Shown: positions 43,048 through 46,222 of the stretch, one piece after another
How the letters are laid out: each line of letters starts with the position of its first letter
Numbering within the stretch: position 1 is the first letter of the stretch
Source: Haloferula sp. BvORR071
GTDB lineage: Bacteria; Verrucomicrobiota; Verrucomicrobiia; Verrucomicrobiales; Akkermansiaceae
Direction: 5' to 3'
Length of the DNA: 46,222 nucleotides
Assembly (NCBI RefSeq): GCF_000739615.1
Contig: NZ_BATP01000012.1
Span: 1-46,222, forward strand
Position numbers and translations under genes: made by a program
The notes under the pieces: model-generated
Databases searched by the model: none
Seen by the model: only the letters and a program-made list of their open reading frames with translations
What the model was told of the DNA's origin: nothing

Positions 43048-45233
43048 CCGCCCACCCTCGCGCTAGCCTCCTTGATCATGAGCTTCGCGATCGCCCAGTC
43101 GAACCAGTAGAGCCGGGGGGTCGGGACACCGCGTTCGAAGTCCCTGCCATTGCAGATCTCCGCGATCTTCCGCGCCCGTTGCAACGCGGCGTTCGCGAGA
43201 TCCATCTTGCCCATGGCGGCATGATTCAGGGCGACCACTGCCTCAAGCGAGGCCTCGCAGGAACTCTTGCGCTCAGGGCTCGCCAAGCCCAGCTCGCAGG
43301 CCTTCAGCGACTCGACCGAATTGCCGCCGCGAAGGTGATAGAGCGAGAGCGAGAATGCGGCCCATGCCGGGCAAGGGGTCTCGCGCGGGTCGCCCATGGT
43401 TTTCACTTCGCGTTCCAGTTTGGCGACCACTCCGGGATCGGCGGGAGCGATCAGGCAGACCTTGAGGAGATGCTCCGCACGATGGCGACCATCCGCGGGC
43501 GTGTAGCGCTCGAGCACCTTCTCGCGAAAGTCGCGATACTCGCCAGGGTTCTCCGTCAGCAGTGCCGCGGCGACGGCCATGAGGTCGTCACCGTAGAGGG
43601 TCTTTTGAGGATTGTCCTGCTTGCTGGCTTCCCGCAGCAAGCGATAGCATTGGATAGCCTGATCACCACGGCCGTTCTCAGAGTTCCAGTCGCCAAGCGC
43701 GCGGAATACAGCGGCGGCCTCCAGGGAGGGCTCGATCGAAGAAAGGGGATACTTCCGGCACAGCTCATCCGCTTCATCGATGCGCCCTTGGTCGAGGAGG
43801 AAAGCGGCGCGCGAAATCTTCGACCTCGCGTCCGCCTCATTGCGGGCGGCCTGGGCCTCGTTCTTGAGCCGCAGTTGCTCGATCGCGGTCTTGCGCTCGC
43901 GCTCATACATCGCGGCCGTCGTCGCCAGACCGACGACAAGAAGGATCACCAAAAGCAGCGCCGCCCCACAGGCGATTCGATTGCGGCGAATGAATTTGGC
44001 CAGCACGTATACCCTTGAGGGCGGCCGTGCCGCGATCGGTTCATGCGCCAAGAGGCGGCGCACATCCGTGGCCAGGCCATTGGCCGTCTGGTAGCGGCGG
44101 ATGCGATTCTTCTCCAGGGCCTGCATCACGATCCAGTCAAGATCGCCTCTAACAAAGCGCAGCAGGTCGCCGGTCTCCATGCCGCGCTCCTGCGCCAGCG
44201 TGGCAAGAACCCCGGGCGGGCGCTTCGCGAGCAACTCGGAAGGCCGCTCGGTCTCCCAGGTCAGCAGGGACTTGCGGATCTGCGAGAAGGTCACATCCGG
44301 CACCGCCGAACGGTCGATCGGAGTGGCGCCGGTCAAGAGCTCATACAGCAACACCCCCAGGCTGAAAATATCGCTGCGGGTATCCACGTCGATGCCGGTC
44401 ATGGCCACCTGCTCGGGGCTCATGTAGGCCGGCGTGCCGAAGAACTGGTCGTGGGCGGTGATCGATTCGCCGGCGCCAGCGTCCTTGGCGATGCCGAAGT
44501 CGATGATCTTCGGGACATTCGCGCCGTCCTGCCGGGTGACCAGAATGTTCGAGGGCTTGATGTCGCGATGAATGATGCCCTTCTGGTGCGCGTGCTGGAT
44601 CGCATTGCAAACCAGCACGAAGAGCTCCAAGCGTTCGCTGCAGTTCAACTTGCGCTCGTTGCAATAGCGGACGATCGGCTCGCCCGTCACCAATTCCATC
44701 GCGAAGTAAGGCCTGCCCGAAGGCGTGGTCCCGGCATCGAAAACCTTGGCGATGTTCGGGTGATCCATCAGCGCGAGGGCCTGCCGTTCGACATCGAAGC
44801 GGGCCAGCGCGGTGTGATTCCCCAGATCCACCCGCACGATCTTCACCGCCACCCGGCGACGGATCGGCTGCTCCTGTTCCGCTTCATAGACCACTCCCCC
44901 GCCCCCTTCACCCAGCCGCGCGATCAGGCGATAGGGGCCAAGCTTGTCGAGCACCGCATCGTCATCCACGAAGCGGGCCGTGGCTGCCGGTGGCGCGGCA
45001 TGGTTTTCGGAAAGGATCTTCGCGGTAACCTTGGCCCGCTGCTCGCGCGCCTCCAGGAAGAAGGTGGCGGCGCCATCGGCGGCGTCTAACAGACGCGTCA
45101 TCTCCTCCTTCGCCGCCCCCTTGTCGCCGAAAACCCGTTCGAGGAAGACCTGGCGGGTGGCAGGATCGTCCAGCGAGAGCGCCACCTCCATGATGGCACT
45201 ACTGATCTCCCCGTCGGTGGCGCTGGTGGTCAT
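43044..45233 (-). CDS. Membrane-anchored Ser/Thr protein kinase (PknB type) with C-terminal helical region
   Basis: A 729-residue Hanks-type kinase. The kinase domain is about 100-390: G-E-G-G-G-G (108-113), V-A-V-K with K131, H-R-D-I-K-P-S-N (222-229), D-F-G (245-247), S-P-E (272-274) and D-x-x-S-L-G-V-L-L-Y-E. All catalytic residues are present. One membrane helix follows at about 420-441, then a coiled, TPR-like C-terminal region that would face outward. The ATG at 45233 lies 26 bases after the stop of the ECF sigma gene, so the two form an operon. Such sigma/kinase pairs are frequent in Planctomycetes and Verrucomicrobia. A link to the pectin genes is not shown. Confidence 0.93.
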   Translation of the reverse strand: MTTSATDGEISSAIMEVALSLDDPATRQVFLERVFGDKGAAKEEMTRLLDAADGAATFFLEAREQRAKVTAKILSENHAAPPAATARFVDDDAVLDKLGPYRLIARLGEGGGGVVYEAEQEQPIRRRVAVKIVRVDLGNHTALARFDVERQALALMDHPNIAKVFDAGTTPSGRPYFAMELVTGEPIVRYCNERKLNCSERLELFVLVCNAIQHAHQKGIIHRDIKPSNILVTRQDGANVPKIIDFGIAKDAGAGESITAHDQFFGTPAYMSPEQVAMTGIDVDTRSDIFSLGVLLYELLTGATPIDRSAVPDVTFSQIRKSLLTWETERPSELLAKRPPGVLATLAQERGMETGDLLRFVRGDLDWIVMQALEKNRIRRYQTANGLATDVRRLLAHEPIAARPPSRVYVLAKFIRRNRIACGAALLLVILLVVGLATTAAMYERERKTAIEQLRLKNEAQAARNEADARSKISRAAFLLDQGRIDEADELCRKYPLSSIEPSLEAAAVFRALGDWNSENGRGDQAIQCYRLLREASKQDNPQKTLYGDDLMAVAAALLTENPGEYRDFREKVLERYTPADGRHRAEHLLKVCLIAPADPGVVAKLEREVKTMGDPRETPCPAWAAFSLSLYHLRGGNSVESLKACELGLASPERKSSCEASLEAVVALNHAAMGKMDLANAALQRARKIAEICNGRDFERGVPTPRLYWFDWAIAKLMIKEASARVGG

Positions 45234-45259
45234 GAGATTTTGAATTGAGCAAGCTGGGC

Positions 45260-45814
45260 TCACTCCTCGCGTTCCTGGTCTTGTTGGATCAGTTGATAGA
45301 GCTTGGCCTTGGCGAACATCCACTGGCGCTCGACCGAGCGCACGCTGCGGCCGGTGACCTGCGCAATCTCTTCACTGCCGAGGCCGCCGTAGAATTTCAG
45401 CAGCACGACCTTCGCAGAGTAGGGATCGATCTTCTCCAGCTTGGTCAGGCAATCGTGGATGAGAAGGATATGCGAGTCGTCCTCGAAGATTCCGTCATCG
45501 AGATTCTCGACGGGGCGCGTCCGCTTCTGCCGGGATTGGGCGCGCACCCGGTCCACCAGGATGCGGCGCATTGCCTGCGCGGCGGCATTGAAGAAGTGCT
45601 CCTTGCTCTGCCAGATCTTCTCGTTGCTGGTAGAAAGCCTCATCCATGCCTCATGGACCAGCGCGGTCGGTTGCAGGGTCTTATTGGCGGCGGCATGGTC
45701 CAGACGGAAGGCCGCAAGACGACGCAGCTCGTCGTAGACGACGGGCAGTAGCTCGGCGGACGAAAAGCAAAACTCGTCCGCCCGGATTTCAGAACGCTGG
45801 GTGGTCGTTCCCAT
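45260..45814 (-). CDS. ECF-type RNA polymerase sigma factor (TIGR02999-like)
   Basis: A 184-residue sigma factor of the group found mainly in Planctomycetes, Acidobacteria and Verrucomicrobia. Region 2 has L-L-P-V-V-Y-D-E-L-R-R-L-A (about 22-34) and A-L-V-H-E-A-W-M-R-L (about 51-60). Then H-F-F-N-A-A-A-Q-A-M-R-R-I-L-V-D (about 72-87). Region 4 is about 125-175, with Y-G-G-L-G-S-E-E-I-A-Q-V-T-G-R-S-V-R-S-V-E-R-Q-W as its HTH. No anti-sigma gene is seen; the kinase just downstream is the likely partner. The target promoter is unknown. Confidence 0.93.
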   Translation of the reverse strand: MGTTTQRSEIRADEFCFSSAELLPVVYDELRRLAAFRLDHAAANKTLQPTALVHEAWMRLSTSNEKIWQSKEHFFNAAAQAMRRILVDRVRAQSRQKRTRPVENLDDGIFEDDSHILLIHDCLTKLEKIDPYSAKVVLLKFYGGLGSEEIAQVTGRSVRSVERQWMFAKAKLYQLIQQDQEREE

Positions 45815-45898
45815 CCCGCTTTGGCCTAGGGTCCGCCACCTTCCGGGGCAAGCGTAATCGCTGAATGAGGGTCCCGACTGCCATCCGGAAATTTGCGC

Positions 45899-45951
45899 AT
45901 GCCTGCATTTCCTTGGCGGGATCTTTTCCCGGATAACGGAGTCCGGATGCG
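45899..45951. repeat. Diverged direct repeat, copy 1
   Basis: Starts ATGCCT, then TTGGCGGGATCTTTTCCCGG, CGGAGTCCGGATGCG. It shares the core TTGGCGGGATCTT, a CGGA..TCCG segment and ATGCG with copy 2, which lies about 250 bases away in the same orientation. It contains a CCGGA/TCCGG inverted repeat. Confidence 0.6.
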
Positions 45952-46027
45952 TAGCTCCGCTTCATGCGGGGCCTCATCCATCGAACAACTTCATCGTCAC
46001 GCCGTGGATTCCCCGCGGCGGCAAGCA

Positions 46028-46094
46028 CCCGGCGGTTTGGGTTTCCGCCGGGACGTGGGCGAATTGCGCGGGCGGCCGGGTAGCCGCCCGCGCA
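46028..46094. repeat. Two adjacent hairpins near the right end
   Basis: CCCGGCGG/CCGCCGGG (46028-46052, 9-base loop) is followed by TGCGCGGGCGGC and its complement (46065-46094, 6-base loop, 12-bp perfect stem). No T-run follows the second stem on either strand. They lie between the two direct-repeat copies. Confidence 0.6.
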
Positions 46095-46148
46095 CTACCG
46101 CAACATTCTTCTGGCTTCCTACGGGTCGAGCCGGTGCGCCGCGCGATG

Positions 46149-46205
46149 ATGCCTAACTTTTTTGGCGGGATCTTCTTCCGAACGTCGGAATCCGCCGTGG
46201 ATGCG
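46149..46205. repeat. Diverged direct repeat, copy 2
   Basis: Starts ATGCCT, then a T-run, TTGGCGGGATCTTCTTCCG, CGGAATCCGCCGTGGATGCG. It contains the inverted repeat TTCCGA/TCGGAA. See copy 1. Confidence 0.6.
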
Positions 46206-46222
46206 ATTTCCCCCGCGCTGCC

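Larger units (their letters stand above)
45815..46222. other. Right-end region without a recognised gene
   Basis: There are 408 bases upstream of the sigma factor. They contain two copies of a diverged direct repeat (45899-45951 and 46149-46205) and two strong hairpins between them. Short frames on both strands have no family features. A frame starting ATGATG at 46146 runs off the end and cannot be judged. Confidence 0.55.

Noticed and set aside
45893..46156. Plus-strand frame of 87 residues at the right end
   Set aside because: It covers the direct repeat and both hairpins, is Arg-rich and shows no family features.

Overview
The window looks like chromosomal DNA of a Verrucomicrobium, most likely of the Verrucomicrobiaceae (Luteolibacter/Haloferula type). 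This rests on high G+C, very few Shine-Dalgarno sequences, giant autotransporter-associated beta-strand repeat (PATR) proteins, a likely Verru_Chthon cassette protein A terminus at the left edge, a hybrid XylR/AraC regulator without an N-terminal HTH, and an ECF sigma factor followed by a Ser/Thr kinase. The assignment is by family content only. No rRNA, tRNA, CRISPR array or insertion sequence was recognised.

Layout. 1-1056: end of an unrelated region. 1063-43047: a large pectin/polygalacturonate utilisation locus. It has three secreted PL1-type pectate lyases (1063-2700; 17840-22509, frameshifted; 22534-25545), two GH28 polygalacturonases (5652-7181, 31049-32359), a PL10 pectate lyase (41836-43047), a CE12-CE8 fusion esterase (37883-39556), a six-hairpin-type putative glycosidase (39553-41688), a GH43 enzyme, a secreted alpha/beta esterase, the hexuronate transporter ExuT, uronate isomerase UxaC, three further PATR proteins, one non-catalytic multidomain protein, and a flavin-dependent halogenase whose presence is unexplained. 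43044-45814: a Ser/Thr kinase and its ECF sigma factor. 45815-46222: no gene recognised, but a diverged ~55-bp direct repeat and strong hairpins.

Working model. Secreted esterases remove methyl and acetyl groups, and lyases and polygalacturonases cut the backbone outside the cytoplasm. ExuT imports uronates and UxaC starts their catabolism. The other uronate genes (uxaB/uxuB, uxaA/uxuA, kdgK, kdgA) are not here. The cytoplasmic and uptake steps sit in one tightly overlapping minus-strand operon (32359 to 25772) beginning with a GH28 gene. The divergent XylR-like regulator at 32790 is the obvious candidate controller.

Main discovery. A 32-bp composite element, TTCAA-N5-TTTGCAGAA-N8-TATAC, with fixed spacing and always pointing at a gene, precedes eight transcription units of this locus: PL1 2700, CBM-like protein 2920, GH28 7181, PATR 17601, PL1 25545, operon 32359, PATR/malectin 34396 and PL10 41836. 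I read it as a regulator site fused to a -10 box, which would define a local pectin regulon. Other points are a 7-G tract that splits a PL1-PATR gene in two, a shared C-terminal F-x-R-[VL] tail on the six largest secreted proteins, a hairpin-rich possible RNA at 34044-34263, and a perfect palindrome at 13731-13758 overlapping a promoter.
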